Source: Psychrobacter pasteurii
GTDB taxonomy: Bacteria > Pseudomonadota > Gammaproteobacteria > Pseudomonadales > Moraxellaceae
Reading direction: 5' to 3'
Length of the DNA stretch: 64,000 nt
Assembly: GCF_900162815.1 (NCBI RefSeq)
Contig: NZ_FUGD01000049.1
Span: 44,708-108,707, forward strand
Both the position numbers and the translations under genes were made by a program. Positions 29,166 through 39,424 of the stretch are shown here, piece after piece (positions within the stretch are counted from its first letter, which is position 1; the number at the start of each line of letters is the position of its first letter). The notes under the pieces are model-generated. The model was not told the origin of the DNA and ran no database searches. It saw only the letters and a list, made by a program, of their open reading frames with translations.

Positions 29166-30311
29166 ATGACCACTTTACAACGTACGCCTCTTTATCAGTC
29201 GCATGTGGACAATAACGGTAAAATTGTAGATTTCTCAGGTTGGGAGCTGCCTATCCATTATGGCTCTCAGATTGATGAGCACGAAGCAGTACGCACCGAT
29301 GCTGGCATGTTCGATGTGTCACACATGGTAATTACTGATGTTGAAGGCGCTCAAGCTAAAGCTTGGTTGCAAAAATTACTGGCTAATGACGTTGCCAAAC
29401 TAAAAACCGTAGGTAAAGCTCTGTATTCAGGCATGCTAAATGCTGAGGGCGGCATCATTGATGATTTAATCGTTTACTTAATGAACGAAGAAGAAACTCA
29501 GTACCGCATCATCTCTAACGCGGCTACTCGTGATAAAGATTTAGCCAACTTCAACAAAGTCGCTGAAGGCTTTGAGGTCACTTTAACCGAACGTCCTGAG
29601 CTGGCTATTTTAGCTATTCAAGGCCCTAATGCCGTGGCTAAACTAAAGCAAGCTAAGCCAAGCTGGTCAGACATCTTAGATAGTCTTAAGCCATTCGTTG
29701 GTGCTGACTTAGCGGATACTGAGGCGGCCAACTGGTTTGTAGCACGTACAGGTTATACCGGTGAAGATGGCGTTGAAGTTATCTTACCAGGCGAAAATGC
29801 GACAGAATTTTATCAATTAATGCTGGATCATGGCGTTAAGCCAGCAGGTCTAGGTGCTCGTGATACATTGCGTATGGAAGCAGGCATGAACCTATACGGC
29901 CATGATATGGACGAGACCACCAGTCCTTATGAGTGCAACATGGGCTGGACGCTAGCGCTTAAAGATGACCGTGATTTCGTTGGCCGTGAAGCTCTTGTGG
30001 CTAAGCGCAAAGAAGCCAAAGAAAACGGTACCGCTATGAAGCAAGTGGGTTTACTGCTTGAGACTCGCGGTGTATTACGTGAAGGCATGACTGTGACCAT
30101 CAACCAAGGCACAGACAAAGAAACGACAGGTACTATTACCAGTGGTACCTTCTCACCAAGCCTAAAACAATCTATCGCCATCGCTCGTATCCCAGAGTCA
30201 GTGACTGAAGAAGATAGCGTTCAAGTCGATTTACGCGGCAAAGGTAAGTTTGTTGATGTACGCGTATTAAAACTTCCTTTCGTACGTAATGGTGAAAAAC
30301 AGTTTGACTAA
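29166..30311 (+). CDS. gcvT: glycine cleavage system T protein (aminomethyltransferase)
   Basis: GcvT transfers the methylene of the H-protein-bound intermediate to tetrahydrofolate and releases ammonia. The 381-residue length is near the family norm. Recognisable parts are the N-terminal [27 protein letters not shown], the folate-site [11 protein letters not shown] region, [15 protein letters not shown] and the C-terminal [14 protein letters not shown]. It is the first gene after the glycine riboswitch terminator. gcvH follows after about 246 bases. Confidence 0.97.
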   Translation: MTTLQRTPLYQSHVDNNGKIVDFSGWELPIHYGSQIDEHEAVRTDAGMFDVSHMVITDVEGAQAKAWLQKLLANDVAKLKTVGKALYSGMLNAEGGIIDDLIVYLMNEEETQYRIISNAATRDKDLANFNKVAEGFEVTLTERPELAILAIQGPNAVAKLKQAKPSWSDILDSLKPFVGADLADTEAANWFVARTGYTGEDGVEVILPGENATEFYQLMLDHGVKPAGLGARDTLRMEAGMNLYGHDMDETTSPYECNMGWTLALKDDRDFVGREALVAKRKEAKENGTAMKQVGLLLETRGVLREGMTVTINQGTDKETTGTITSGTFSPSLKQSIAIARIPESVTEEDSVQVDLRGKGKFVDVRVLKLPFVRNGEKQFD

Positions 30312-30557
30312 TTAATTTTCATATTTGGCTTTAAGTGGTCAGACACTTTATTGCCCTTTATAGCCTCCACTATAGGGCGGTTTATTACCGGAAAGATTTG
30401 ATTATTTCTACTAAAAAACCACCCTATACTTTGCTATAGTGATTGAGCCATAAAGTTTATCTTGTAGCGAAACCCACTTAACCTAATTTGATTACTCCCA
30501 ATCATTTAGCGTTAAATTTTTATTAACCCACCCCCTCTACCTTTTTTGGAGAAATTT

Positions 30558-30938
30558 ATGAGTAATGTTCCATCAGAATTAAAGTATGTTGCTAGCCACG
30601 AATGGTTACGTATGGAAGACGACGGCACCATCACTATCGGTATTACTGACCATGCTCAAGAAGCACTTGGCGATATCGTATATGTTGAGCTTCCAGATGT
30701 GGGCGATACTGTAGCGGTAGATGATGAAGTAGCCGTTGTAGAATCTGTGAAAGCAGCTTCAGACGTATATGCTCCTATCACTGGTGAAGTTGTGGCCATC
30801 AACGAAGCGCTTGAAGATGATCCAGAAGTTATCAACACCGACCCATACGGTGAAGGCTGGATGTACCGCATTAAGCCAGACAATGCTGATGATTTCGACT
30901 CATTACTGTCTGCTGAAGAGTATCAAGCTGACCTATAA
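30558..30938 (+). CDS. gcvH: glycine cleavage system H protein
   Basis: This lipoyl carrier protein shuttles the aminomethyl group between the P, T and L proteins. From the ATG at 30558 it has 126 residues, the standard length, and the lipoylated lysine is K65 in [12 protein letters not shown]. The ATG is preferred to an in-frame TTG at 30546: GGAG lies seven bases upstream of the ATG and the TTG overlaps that site. gcvT lies upstream, and two nitroreductase genes separate it from gcvP. Confidence 0.97.
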   Translation: MSNVPSELKYVASHEWLRMEDDGTITIGITDHAQEALGDIVYVELPDVGDTVAVDDEVAVVESVKAASDVYAPITGEVVAINEALEDDPEVINTDPYGEGWMYRIKPDNADDFDSLLSAEEYQADL

Positions 30939-31046
30939 TCTATAGAGTTTTAGCTTAGTTTGTAATGAACGGCGTTGTTTCATCCGTGAGGCGACGCTTA
31001 CTTATTTTCATCCTGACATCATGAACTATTTAGGGATAAATGTGTT

Positions 31047-31841
31047 ATGTCAAAACAAGACCAAGGAAGTACCCCCTCTCCTGAGAAGGCTAACGAAGAC
31101 CAAGGTTTTGCTATGCAAGATATCAGATCGTCAAAAAATTTAGCCGCCTTCACAGAAGTGGTTGAGTCTCGCCGTTCGGTAAGAAAGTTTACAGACACCC
31201 CTATTCCAGATGATGTATTAGAGGATTGTTTACGCTTAGCTATGCTTGCTCCCAACTCAAGCAATCTACAGCCTTGGGAATTTTATGTTATTGAAACCCC
31301 AGACAAACGTAGCAAAGCTAATAAGATTTGCATGAACCAAAATGCAGCCAGAACCGCCAACAAACTCATTGCGGTGGTTGCAAGAACTGACACTTGGCGT
31401 GACCATGCCAAACAAAACATTAGTGATTTCCCAGACGGTAAAGCCCCAAAAAAGGTACGCGATTACTATGAGAAAATTGTCCCGCTAGACTTTTTGCGAG
31501 GTCCTGCAGGGGTTATCTCAGTCGCTAAATGGGGAATGACCAAAGCAGTACGACAATTTAAAGGCCCTATAAAAACCCCTTGTTATACCTATGACGATAT
31601 CAAAAACTGGGCCATGTATAACACAGCATTGGCGGCTGAAAACCTAATTTTAGCCATTCGAGCTCATGGCTTTGATAGCTGTGCTATGGGCGGCTTTGAT
31701 GAGCCTGCTTTAAAAAAACTACTAAAGCTTAGTGACCACCATCATGTGGTTATGATGATCGCCGCTGGTGAGCGAGCTGAAAGAGGAATTTATCACAGCC
31801 AATTCCGTTTTGATTACGATAAATTCGTTAAACGGGTTTGA
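31047..31841 (+). CDS. nitroreductase family protein, copy 1
   Basis: This FMN-dependent oxidoreductase of the nitroreductase superfamily has 264 residues. The FMN phosphate contact is in VVESRRSVRKFTDTPIP, followed by the usual AMLAPNSSNLQPWEFYVI and the C-terminal GFDSCAMGGFDEPALKKLL. There are two paralogues in tandem, this one and the next, four bases apart before start selection. Both lie between gcvH and gcvP in the same direction, so they are probably expressed with the glycine cleavage genes. The substrate is unknown; nitroaromatic or quinone reduction is the family default. Confidence 0.9.
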   Translation: MSKQDQGSTPSPEKANEDQGFAMQDIRSSKNLAAFTEVVESRRSVRKFTDTPIPDDVLEDCLRLAMLAPNSSNLQPWEFYVIETPDKRSKANKICMNQNAARTANKLIAVVARTDTWRDHAKQNISDFPDGKAPKKVRDYYEKIVPLDFLRGPAGVISVAKWGMTKAVRQFKGPIKTPCYTYDDIKNWAMYNTALAAENLILAIRAHGFDSCAMGGFDEPALKKLLKLSDHHHVVMMIAAGERAERGIYHSQFRFDYDKFVKRV

Positions 31842-31922
31842 TGTTTGAACAATGACCCTCACTTAATAATAAAAGTAAGGTTATTGAACAACAAACACTT
31901 AATTGCAAAGGATATGCCAAAA

Positions 31923-32708
31923 ATGACGAAACAGCAGCACAATGAGCTGAATACTGACAGTCAAACAAGTTATCAAAATAAGCCAGGTAGCCCTGAGGCA
32001 CCGCATTTAGAATCTTTTAAACAGGTGATTGAATCACGTCGATCAGTACGACGTTTTACCGACACCCCTATCCCTGATGAGGTTCTAAAAGACTGTTTGC
32101 GTATGGCAATGCTTGCTCCTAACGCCAGTAACCTTCAGCAGTGGGAGTTTTATGTCATTGATTCAGAAGAGGTTAAGAAAAAAGCAGTTAAGCTTTGCCT
32201 TGGCCAAAATGCAGCCAAGACCTCTAGTAGATTAATAGCAGTTGTTGCGCGTACAGATAACTGGCGTGAGCACAGCAAACAAATTATTGATGAATATCCC
32301 GAAAAACCAGTACCTGCAAAGGTGAAAAGATATTACGAAAAGCTTATCCCATTGATCTATACCCAAGACCCAATCAATGCACTAGCACTGGTTAAATGGG
32401 GTTTTGCCAAAGCGCATCGCACCTTTAAAGGTCCCGTAGTCACGCCTTATTACACTCAGGCTGACCAAGTAAAATGGGCACTTAGCAACACCTTCTTAGC
32501 GGCTGAAAACTTAATGTTGGCCCTAAGAGCTTACGGATTTGACAGCTGCCCTATGGGCGGATTTGATGAACCCGGCATGAAAAAACTGTTGGGCTTAACC
32601 CGTCACCATCACATAGCCATGATGATTGGTGCTGGCGAAAGAGCTCACAATGGTATTTATAACGAACAGTTTAGATTTGATTACGATCAATTTGTTAAGC
32701 ACGTTTAA
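31923..32708 (+). CDS. nitroreductase family protein, copy 2
   Basis: This is the second nitroreductase-family flavoprotein, clearly paralogous to the preceding one: VIESRRSVRRFTDTPIP, AMLAPNASNLQQWEFYVI, GFDSCPMGGFDEPGMKKLL. The ATG at 31923 (MTKQQHNEL) is chosen because AAAGGA lies 10 bases upstream and it gives 261 residues, like copy 1. The in-frame ATG at 31914 is only one base from that site, and a TTG at 31845 would add a 26-residue unrelated extension. gcvP follows 113 bases later. Confidence 0.88.
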   Translation: MTKQQHNELNTDSQTSYQNKPGSPEAPHLESFKQVIESRRSVRRFTDTPIPDEVLKDCLRMAMLAPNASNLQQWEFYVIDSEEVKKKAVKLCLGQNAAKTSSRLIAVVARTDNWREHSKQIIDEYPEKPVPAKVKRYYEKLIPLIYTQDPINALALVKWGFAKAHRTFKGPVVTPYYTQADQVKWALSNTFLAAENLMLALRAYGFDSCPMGGFDEPGMKKLLGLTRHHHIAMMIGAGERAHNGIYNEQFRFDYDQFVKHV

Positions 32709-32821
32709 TAGACAATTTTACAACCGGTATGACAACTGCCAGTTTAATCCGGCTTCACGGTTTTCACACTTGTTGGTGCAAAACCCTAGCCAAATGTTTG
32801 ATTTAACCATTAAGGACTGCC

Positions 32822-35716
32822 ATGACCTCACAAAACACACACTCTAACCTATCTTTTGATGGTCTGTTTGACGAAGCACGCTTCGTAGCAAGACATTTAG
32901 GTTCAGGTGCTAACGATCAAGCAGAGATGCTTAAAGCGGTTGGCTATGATGACATGGACAGCTTTATTGCTGATACTGTGCCTGAAGCTGTACGCATGAA
33001 CCGCGAATTAGACCTGCCAAAAGCCATGAGTGAGCACAACGCTCTGGCCAAGCTACGTGGCATGGCTGATGACATCACGGTTAACAAGAGCTATATTGGC
33101 CAAGGTTACTCACCTGTACGTATGCCTGCTGTCATTCAGCGTAACGTACTAGAAAATCCAGGCTGGTATACCGCTTATACCCCTTACCAAGCTGAAATCT
33201 CACAAGGTCGCCTTGAAGCACTACTTAACTTCCAACAAGTTTGTATCGATCTAACTGGTCTAGAATTAGCCGGTGCCTCATTACTTGACGAAGCCACTGC
33301 AGCCGCTGAAGGTATGGCGATGGCGAAGCGTGTGAGCAAAAGCAAATCAAACCAGTTCTTCGTAGATGAGCGTGTTTATCCACAAACTCTTGACGTAATC
33401 CAGACCCGTGCCAAGTATTTTGGTTGGGAAGTGGTTGTTGGTGACTTTGAAACCGCTAAAGCCGGCGATTTCTTCGGTGCCCTATTCCAATATGTGGGCC
33501 GTGAAGGGGATGTGGTTGACTTAACAGACGTCATCTCTGCAGTTAAAGAAAAGAAAACCTACGCTTTAGTCGCCAGTGACATTATGAGCCTAGTGCTATT
33601 GAAGTCACCTGCTGCTATGGGTGCTGATGTGGCTTTAGGTAGTACTCAGCGTTTTGGTATCCCAATGGGCTTTGGTGGTCCACACGCTGCTTACTTTGCA
33701 TTCTCTGACAAAGCAAAACGCTCAGCCCCTGGTCGTATCATTGGCGTTTCCAAAGATGCTCAAGGCAACACTGCCCTACGTATGGCGCTACAAACTCGTG
33801 AGCAGCACATTCGCCGCGAAAAAGCCAACTCAAACATCTGTACTTCACAAGTATTGCTAGCCAACTTAGCGGGTATGTACGCGGTGTATCATGGTCCTGA
33901 AGGCCTAAAACGCATTGCCACTCGCATCCACGCTATGGCCACTGCCTTTAGTGATGTGATTAAAGCGTCTAACAGTGAGCTTAAAGTGGTTCACGATCAA
34001 ATCTTTGACACAGTATTGGTAGAGTGTGGTTCTGAAAAATTAGCCACTCAAATCTATGAAAATGCTGAAAATGTGGGCTATAACTTATGGCGTGAAGGCG
34101 ACAGCAAACTGTCTGTTTCTTTCTCTGAAACCAGTAATGCAGCAGACTTTGAGACCTTAACTCAGCTGTTTACTAATAAAGCAGAGTCTTTACCTAGCGA
34201 AGCTAAAGTATCATTAACAGAGGCTTTATTACGTACGGATGCGATTTTAACTCACCCAGTATTTAACTCGCACCACACCGAGCACGAAATGCTTCGTTAT
34301 CTGAAAAATCTTGAAGACAAAGACTTAGCGATGAACCGTAGCATGATTTCACTGGGCAGCTGTACCATGAAATTAAATGCCACAAGTGAAATGCTACCCA
34401 TCACTTGGAATGAGTTCGCTAACGTGCATCCTTTTGCGCCAAAAGACCAAGTGACTGGCTACTTGGCCATGATTGAAAGCTTACAAGAGCAATTAAAAGC
34501 CATCACTGGTTTTGACGACATCTCAATGCAGCCAAACTCTGGTGCTTCTGGTGAGTACGCAGGTCTACTGGCCATCCGTCGTTACCATGAGTCATTGGGT
34601 CAAACCAACCGTGACGTGTGCTTGATTCCTAAATCTGCCCACGGTACCAACCCAGCTACCGCTCAGATGATGGGTATGAAAGTTGTGGTAGTTGCTACTG
34701 ATGAAAATGGTAACGTTGACGTTGACGACCTAAAAGCGAAGTGTGAAGAGCACAGCGAAAACTTAGGCGCTTTAATGATCACCTACCCTTCTACTCATGG
34801 TGTGTTCGAAGCTGGTATTCGTGACATTTGTGATCTAATTCACAGCCACGGCGGTCAGGTTTATATGGACGGCGCAAACATGAACGCCCAAGTGGGTATC
34901 ATGCAGCCTGCTGAAGTAGGTGCTGACGTACTACACATGAACCTGCACAAAACTTTCTGTATCCCACACGGCGGCGGTGGTCCAGGCATGGGCCCTATCG
35001 GTATGAAGGCTCACTTAGCGCCATTTAAAGCCAACCATGCTGTTACTCCAGTATTCAATGCGCCTCAAGACACAACGGCGGTTTCTGCTGCTCCTTACGG
35101 CTCAGCAAGCATCTTACCGATCTCATGGATGTACATCACCATGATGGGTCGTGATGGTCTACTAGAAGCCACTAAGTCGGCTCTATTGAATGCTAACTAT
35201 GTGGCCAGTCAGTTAGAAGCAGACTATCCCGTGCTTTATACCGGCAAGAACGGCCGTGTGGCTCACGAATGTATCATTGATATCCGTCCTCTAAAAGAAG
35301 AGACAGGCATCACTGAAGCAGACATCGCTAAGCGTTTAATGGACTATGGTTTCCATGCGCCTACCATGAGTTTCCCTGTGGCAGGCACGTTAATGATTGA
35401 GCCTACAGAGTCTGAAGCTAAGCATGAGCTTGACCGCTTCATCTCAGCTCTTAAATCTATTAAGCAAGAAGCGCTTAAAGTGAAAGAGGGCACTGATGGT
35501 TGGACCTTGGAGAACAACCCATTAGTTAACGCCCCTCACACAGCTTTCGTTATCACTAATGAAGAGTGGAGCTATCCATATAGCCGTGATACCGCAGCCT
35601 TCCCATTAGACTATATCCGTCAGCACAAATTCTGGCCTTCTGTGGGTCGTATTGATGATGTGTATGGCGATAAAAACCTAATGTGTAGCTGCCCTAGTAT
35701 CGAAAACTATATGTAA
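32822..35716 (+). CDS. gcvP: glycine dehydrogenase (decarboxylating), P protein
   Basis: This large PLP enzyme decarboxylates glycine and loads the aminomethyl group on GcvH. The 964-residue single-chain form has two homologous halves: FVARHLG at the start, [20 protein letters not shown] in the first half and the PLP lysine in [17 protein letters not shown] in the second. [12 protein letters not shown] and the C-terminal YCPS-type ending [10 protein letters not shown] are also present. AAGGA precedes the ATG. It is the last gene of the cluster and is followed by a terminator. Confidence 0.98.
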   Translation: MTSQNTHSNLSFDGLFDEARFVARHLGSGANDQAEMLKAVGYDDMDSFIADTVPEAVRMNRELDLPKAMSEHNALAKLRGMADDITVNKSYIGQGYSPVRMPAVIQRNVLENPGWYTAYTPYQAEISQGRLEALLNFQQVCIDLTGLELAGASLLDEATAAAEGMAMAKRVSKSKSNQFFVDERVYPQTLDVIQTRAKYFGWEVVVGDFETAKAGDFFGALFQYVGREGDVVDLTDVISAVKEKKTYALVASDIMSLVLLKSPAAMGADVALGSTQRFGIPMGFGGPHAAYFAFSDKAKRSAPGRIIGVSKDAQGNTALRMALQTREQHIRREKANSNICTSQVLLANLAGMYAVYHGPEGLKRIATRIHAMATAFSDVIKASNSELKVVHDQIFDTVLVECGSEKLATQIYENAENVGYNLWREGDSKLSVSFSETSNAADFETLTQLFTNKAESLPSEAKVSLTEALLRTDAILTHPVFNSHHTEHEMLRYLKNLEDKDLAMNRSMISLGSCTMKLNATSEMLPITWNEFANVHPFAPKDQVTGYLAMIESLQEQLKAITGFDDISMQPNSGASGEYAGLLAIRRYHESLGQTNRDVCLIPKSAHGTNPATAQMMGMKVVVVATDENGNVDVDDLKAKCEEHSENLGALMITYPSTHGVFEAGIRDICDLIHSHGGQVYMDGANMNAQVGIMQPAEVGADVLHMNLHKTFCIPHGGGGPGMGPIGMKAHLAPFKANHAVTPVFNAPQDTTAVSAAPYGSASILPISWMYITMMGRDGLLEATKSALLNANYVASQLEADYPVLYTGKNGRVAHECIIDIRPLKEETGITEADIAKRLMDYGFHAPTMSFPVAGTLMIEPTESEAKHELDRFISALKSIKQEALKVKEGTDGWTLENNPLVNAPHTAFVITNEEWSYPYSRDTAAFPLDYIRQHKFWPSVGRIDDVYGDKNLMCSCPSIENYM

Positions 35717-35760
35717 TCAACTACTGCGAGCTTCTCGCCACTGTTGATTATCTAGCTACA

Positions 35761-35797
35761 AAAAAACCTTCAGGTCTTAGACTTGAAGGTTTTTTTA
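35761..35797 (+). terminator. intrinsic terminator after gcvP
   Basis: CCTTCAGGTC and GACTTGAAGG pair over 10 bp (one G-T) with a 3-base loop. Six A precede and about eight T follow, about 45 bases after the gcvP stop. Confidence 0.92.
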
Positions 35798-35946
35798 TGT
35801 CTATAATTTTTATATCTATAAGATTAGGTTAACTTTTAATGACATTTTTTAACGTATATCTACCGGCTCTCTATTTATAATCTGTGCTGTGCTATTTTGA
35901 AATTGAACTGCTTAATAATTAATAATTAACAATTAGGAAATACCTT

Positions 35947-36675
35947 TTGTCAAAACCTAAGCCATCGCCTGCCTCATCTGCACAGCCCAGTCGTCCCTTC
36001 GTGGTGTTAATACATGGGCTACATCAAAAAGCTTGGATTATGCAGCCTTTAGCAAAGCAGCTGCAAAGTCGGGGCTTTGCTACACATCAGCACAACTACT
36101 ACAGCCTACGTGATAGTATTGATAAGCACAGTGCGGCCCTTAATAATTGGCTATTAGACAACCATGACCCTTCTGTTCCGATAAATCTGGTGGGTCACAG
36201 CTTAGGTGGGCTGGTCATTAGAGACTTTATTGCACGCTTTCCTCAATGGAAGATAGCCCGCTGTGTTACCTTAGGCACCCCTCACAATGGTAGCACCACC
36301 GCTAAATACGTTAATAAGCTGCTATCACCCTTGGTAGGAAAGTCGTATAAAAATGCCTTAGATGGCCAAAATGCACCGCTAAAAAAAGGGATCAGCTTAG
36401 GCGTGATTGCTGGTAACACCCCTCATGGTCTAGGGCAGATAGTACTTAACTATCACAACCAAAAATCAAAACTTAGCCACCCCCAATGTGAGCATGACGG
36501 TACGGTTTATGTCTTTGAAACTAAACTTGCCACAGCAACAGATCACATCACCCTTCCCGTCTCCCATACCGGAATGTTAGTTAATCAGGCTGTGGCAGAA
36601 CAAACCGCTTATTTTTTAGATCATGGCATGTTTAAAAGAGCTGCCATTAAACAGGCATCGAATAAGAGACTATAG
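35947..36675 (+). CDS. lipase-like alpha/beta hydrolase
   Basis: This alpha/beta hydrolase of 242 residues resembles small lipases and PGAP1-like esterases. The oxyanion region FVVLIHGLHQKAW is near residue 19 and the nucleophile serine in VGHSLGGLVIRDFI. TLGTPHNGS follows, and the catalytic His is probably in LPVSHTGML. There is no signal peptide. The start is TTG at 35947, preceded by AGGAA eight bases upstream. It is convergent with rnd, with only 10 bases between the stop codons. Substrate unknown. Confidence 0.85.
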   Translation: MSKPKPSPASSAQPSRPFVVLIHGLHQKAWIMQPLAKQLQSRGFATHQHNYYSLRDSIDKHSAALNNWLLDNHDPSVPINLVGHSLGGLVIRDFIARFPQWKIARCVTLGTPHNGSTTAKYVNKLLSPLVGKSYKNALDGQNAPLKKGISLGVIAGNTPHGLGQIVLNYHNQKSKLSHPQCEHDGTVYVFETKLATATDHITLPVSHTGMLVNQAVAEQTAYFLDHGMFKRAAIKQASNKRL

Positions 36676-36685
36676 AGATATTTCC

Positions 36686-38002
36686 TTATAGCTCTTCCTC
36701 CTCTTGCTGCATCCGCATACCGTCTTGTAGCTCCTGCTTATAGCTTTCAAGCAATGGAATTAAGGTTTGCATCACCCAAGGATTACGCCACCCTTTAAGA
36801 CCTTCTGGGATATCCTCGATTGGCAAGTCAAAAGCGATAATTTCATACAGCTGAGACAGCCATTTTTTTCGCATTAAGACATTTGCGGGCACCCCAGTTT
36901 CAGCCTCATAATCTTTGACAGCTTGCTGCACAGCTTTTGAGACAGTCTTATCTTTAGAGCGATATGGGGGAAAAATACGGGCGGGCTGCTCTTCAGCAGG
37001 TAGGTTACGTGCTTTATTAATAATATCAATCAGCTCTTCACCATAAAGATGAATCATACTGCGGTGCATGGTGGTTTTTTGTGTCAGCTGCTTAATACTC
37101 TTAGGAAATTCAACCACTACGTCCCGTACGGCTTGTTTTTTTAGAATGAAAGTTTTTGGTTGGTTGGTAGCCCGAGCCAAAGCTTCTCGCCAGCTAGATA
37201 CTGCTTGTAACACCGCTAGCTGCTCACCGGTATACCGAAAATCTGCCATGGCTAAATAAGTGGCATCATCTTCAATGTTGGCCGCATCATACAGCTCTTT
37301 GGTATAAAGCTGACAATCTTCAATCACCTTATCTAGTAAGTTTTGCTTATTCAGCTGCTGATGTAAAATGTCGTATAAATTAAGTAAATAACGCACATCA
37401 TCAATAGCATAACACTCTTGCTCATGAGTTAAGGGTCGGGCCAACCAGTCTGATTGACTCTCCCCTTTTTCAACATGAATGTCTAGCTCCTGACTCAGTG
37501 CTTGCTGGTACCCCATCTGCAGCTGACCGGTTAAATAAGACAGCGCTATTTGGGTATCAAAGACGTTGGTCAAGGCAGGGCTTTCTGATAACAGATAAAA
37601 AATCCCCAAGTCTTCCCCGCAAGCATGCCAAATCATCATTGGCATCTCTTCTAGTACCACCCAAAACTCGGTCAAATCAAGCTTGGGCGCATCAATCAAG
37701 TAGATGCACTCGCCTGTATTAATTTGTACTAAGGCAAGAATCGGAAAGTAAGTACTGCGTTTAATAAACTCGGTATCTAAGGCGACTCGATCTCGGGTTT
37801 CCAAATCATCAAGACAAGCTTCTAAAGCATCAAAATCAGATACCCAGTACACCGGCAACTCAGAAGAAGCTTCTAAATCTCGCTTGATGGCCTCTACATC
37901 AATGAGTTTGCTGGAATCATAAAGGGTTGCTTTTTTTGCTGTCGCAGCGCCTTTGGCTGACGATCCTTGAGTGGAAGTACTGTCTGTGGATGCCTGAGTC
38001 AT
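36686..38002 (-). CDS. rnd: ribonuclease D
   Basis: This 3'-5' exoribonuclease acts in tRNA 3' maturation. The 438-residue protein has the DEDDy exonuclease domain at about 50-230: DTEFIKRSTYFPILALVQ with the first Asp and Glu, WHACGEDLGIFY, and YAIDDVRYLLNLY with the last pair. One HRDC domain follows (ATNQPKTFILKKQAVRDVV), then a longer C-terminal part. The first 30 residues are a Ser/Thr/Ala-rich leader, so the length exceeds the roughly 370 residues of E. coli RNase D. recR lies upstream on the same strand. Confidence 0.94.
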   Translation of the reverse strand: MTQASTDSTSTQGSSAKGAATAKKATLYDSSKLIDVEAIKRDLEASSELPVYWVSDFDALEACLDDLETRDRVALDTEFIKRSTYFPILALVQINTGECIYLIDAPKLDLTEFWVVLEEMPMMIWHACGEDLGIFYLLSESPALTNVFDTQIALSYLTGQLQMGYQQALSQELDIHVEKGESQSDWLARPLTHEQECYAIDDVRYLLNLYDILHQQLNKQNLLDKVIEDCQLYTKELYDAANIEDDATYLAMADFRYTGEQLAVLQAVSSWREALARATNQPKTFILKKQAVRDVVVEFPKSIKQLTQKTTMHRSMIHLYGEELIDIINKARNLPAEEQPARIFPPYRSKDKTVSKAVQQAVKDYEAETGVPANVLMRKKWLSQLYEIIAFDLPIEDIPEGLKGWRNPWVMQTLIPLLESYKQELQDGMRMQQEEEEL

Positions 38003-38120
38003 TGGAATCTTCTTTTACTGTGAAATGAAAATAATAAGAGTTTGAGTTAAATAGCAGTTATTGATACAAAGGTTATAGCTGCCGGATTTCAAGTTTCTAA
38101 GCTGCTAAGTTAATAGATTA

Positions 38121-38708
38121 CTAAGAGCGATTTTGTAAGGCTTGTGATAAAGTCATACTGTCTAAATACTCAAGCTCACCGCCCATCGGAATGCCCTGAG
38201 CAATACGAGTGACCTTTCCAACATGACGGCGAACCGCTTCGGAGATGAAGTGCGCCGTGGTCTGACCTTCCACTGTGGTGCTGGTGGCCAAAATAAGCTC
38301 TTCGACAGGGGTGGCTTTTACCCTATTGACTAGCTGATCAATATTCAAGTCATCAGCATTGATGCCATCAAGCGGAGATAAATGACCACCCAAGACAAAA
38401 TATCGACCCCGATATCCAGCGGATTGTTCGATAGCCATCACGTCTGCAGCTGTTTCTACCACGCATAGAACACTGTCATCGCGTCTAGGGTCTAAACAAA
38501 TGGGACACACCTCATCATCACTAAAAGAGTGACATTGTTGGCATTCAATAATACCATGCATAGCAATATCTAATGCCTGCGCCAGCGCCGATCCTTGAGG
38601 CCTTTTTCCATTAAGCAGATGCAAAGCCATACGCTGGGCTGTCTTTTGTCCCACGCCCGGCAGTACTCGCAGCTGCTTAACCAAGTTATCAAACTTTTCG
38701 GTTAACAA
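38121..38708 (-). CDS. recR: recombination mediator RecR
   Basis: RecR works with RecO/RecF to load RecA at gaps. Visible are the helix-hairpin-helix [18 protein letters not shown] near residue 17, a zinc finger ([16 protein letters not shown]) and a Toprim domain with [14 protein letters not shown]. The C-terminus has [16 protein letters not shown]. The start chosen is TTG at 38708, read as [13 protein letters not shown], with AAGGTG five bases upstream; it gives 195 residues, near the usual 198-201. A further TTG at 38732 would add eight residues. There is no in-frame ATG. Confidence 0.93.
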   Translation of the reverse strand: MLTEKFDNLVKQLRVLPGVGQKTAQRMALHLLNGKRPQGSALAQALDIAMHGIIECQQCHSFSDDEVCPICLDPRRDDSVLCVVETAADVMAIEQSAGYRGRYFVLGGHLSPLDGINADDLNIDQLVNRVKATPVEELILATSTTVEGQTTAHFISEAVRRHVGKVTRIAQGIPMGGELEYLDSMTLSQALQNRS

Positions 38709-38833
38709 TCCATCACCTTCTTTATATACCAAATCTTTTGGGCAATAAAATAAACCCTACTTAATAAATAAATCTTTGACTGACTTATATTTTATCAACT
38801 TATAGTGTCAGACACGACCACAAGCCCTTAAAT

Positions 38834-38869
38834 AAAAAATGGGGGGTAATTTAGTCATTACCACCCCAT
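38834..38869 (-). terminator. intrinsic terminator after ybaB
   Basis: On the minus strand ATGGGGTGGTAAT and ATTACCCCCCAT pair with a small mismatch around a 6-base loop, followed by six T. It lies about 40 bases after the ybaB stop and separates it from recR. Confidence 0.85.
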
Positions 38870-38910
38870 CATTTGAACTATTTTGTAATAAATTTTTAGC
38901 TAAAACTAAA

Positions 38911-39243
38911 TTAGCCAAATAGACCTTGCATACCTGGTGGTAAACCCATACCACTGGTTGCATTGGCTAAAGTTGTTTCTGATAGCTCGTCCGCTTTAGT
39001 TACTGCAGCATTAATAGCAGCGGCAATTAAATCTTCAATTAGATCTGGCTCATCTTCTAATAAGCTTGGATCGATAGACAGACGCTTAACCACATGACGA
39101 CCAGTCATAGTTACTTTAACCAGACCATTGCCTGCTTCTGCTTGAACTTCTTTATCTGCTAGCTCTTTTTTTGCTTTTTCAACATTGGCTTCAACTTGCT
39201 TTTGCATGGCCTGAGCTTGCTGCATAAGTGCTTGAATATTCAT
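38911..39243 (-). CDS. YbaB/EbfC nucleoid-associated protein
   Basis: This small DNA-binding protein of 110 residues folds as a dimer and binds DNA. The N-terminal coiled-coil helix ([20 protein letters not shown]) is followed by the conserved beta region [20 protein letters not shown] and a C-terminal helix, with a Gly/Met-rich tail. It is upstream of recR on the same strand, the classical arrangement, but a strong terminator lies between them, so coupling is reduced here. Confidence 0.95.
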   Translation of the reverse strand: MNIQALMQQAQAMQKQVEANVEKAKKELADKEVQAEAGNGLVKVTMTGRHVVKRLSIDPSLLEDEPDLIEDLIAAAINAAVTKADELSETTLANATSGMGLPPGMQGLFG

Positions 39244-39424
39244 GATTACCTCATCAGTATTTTTAAAATAATTCGAATTAGTCTCGTTACCGGCTACGTT
39301 ATTAACTATATAAAGTCTATTAATAAGACTGTTTTAATCTTTCACAATAACCCTTAAAAACATGAGCTTCATTATACTGATAACTTAGGTAGCTGTCTAA
39401 GGGGTTATGTTCTATGCTTGTGAC

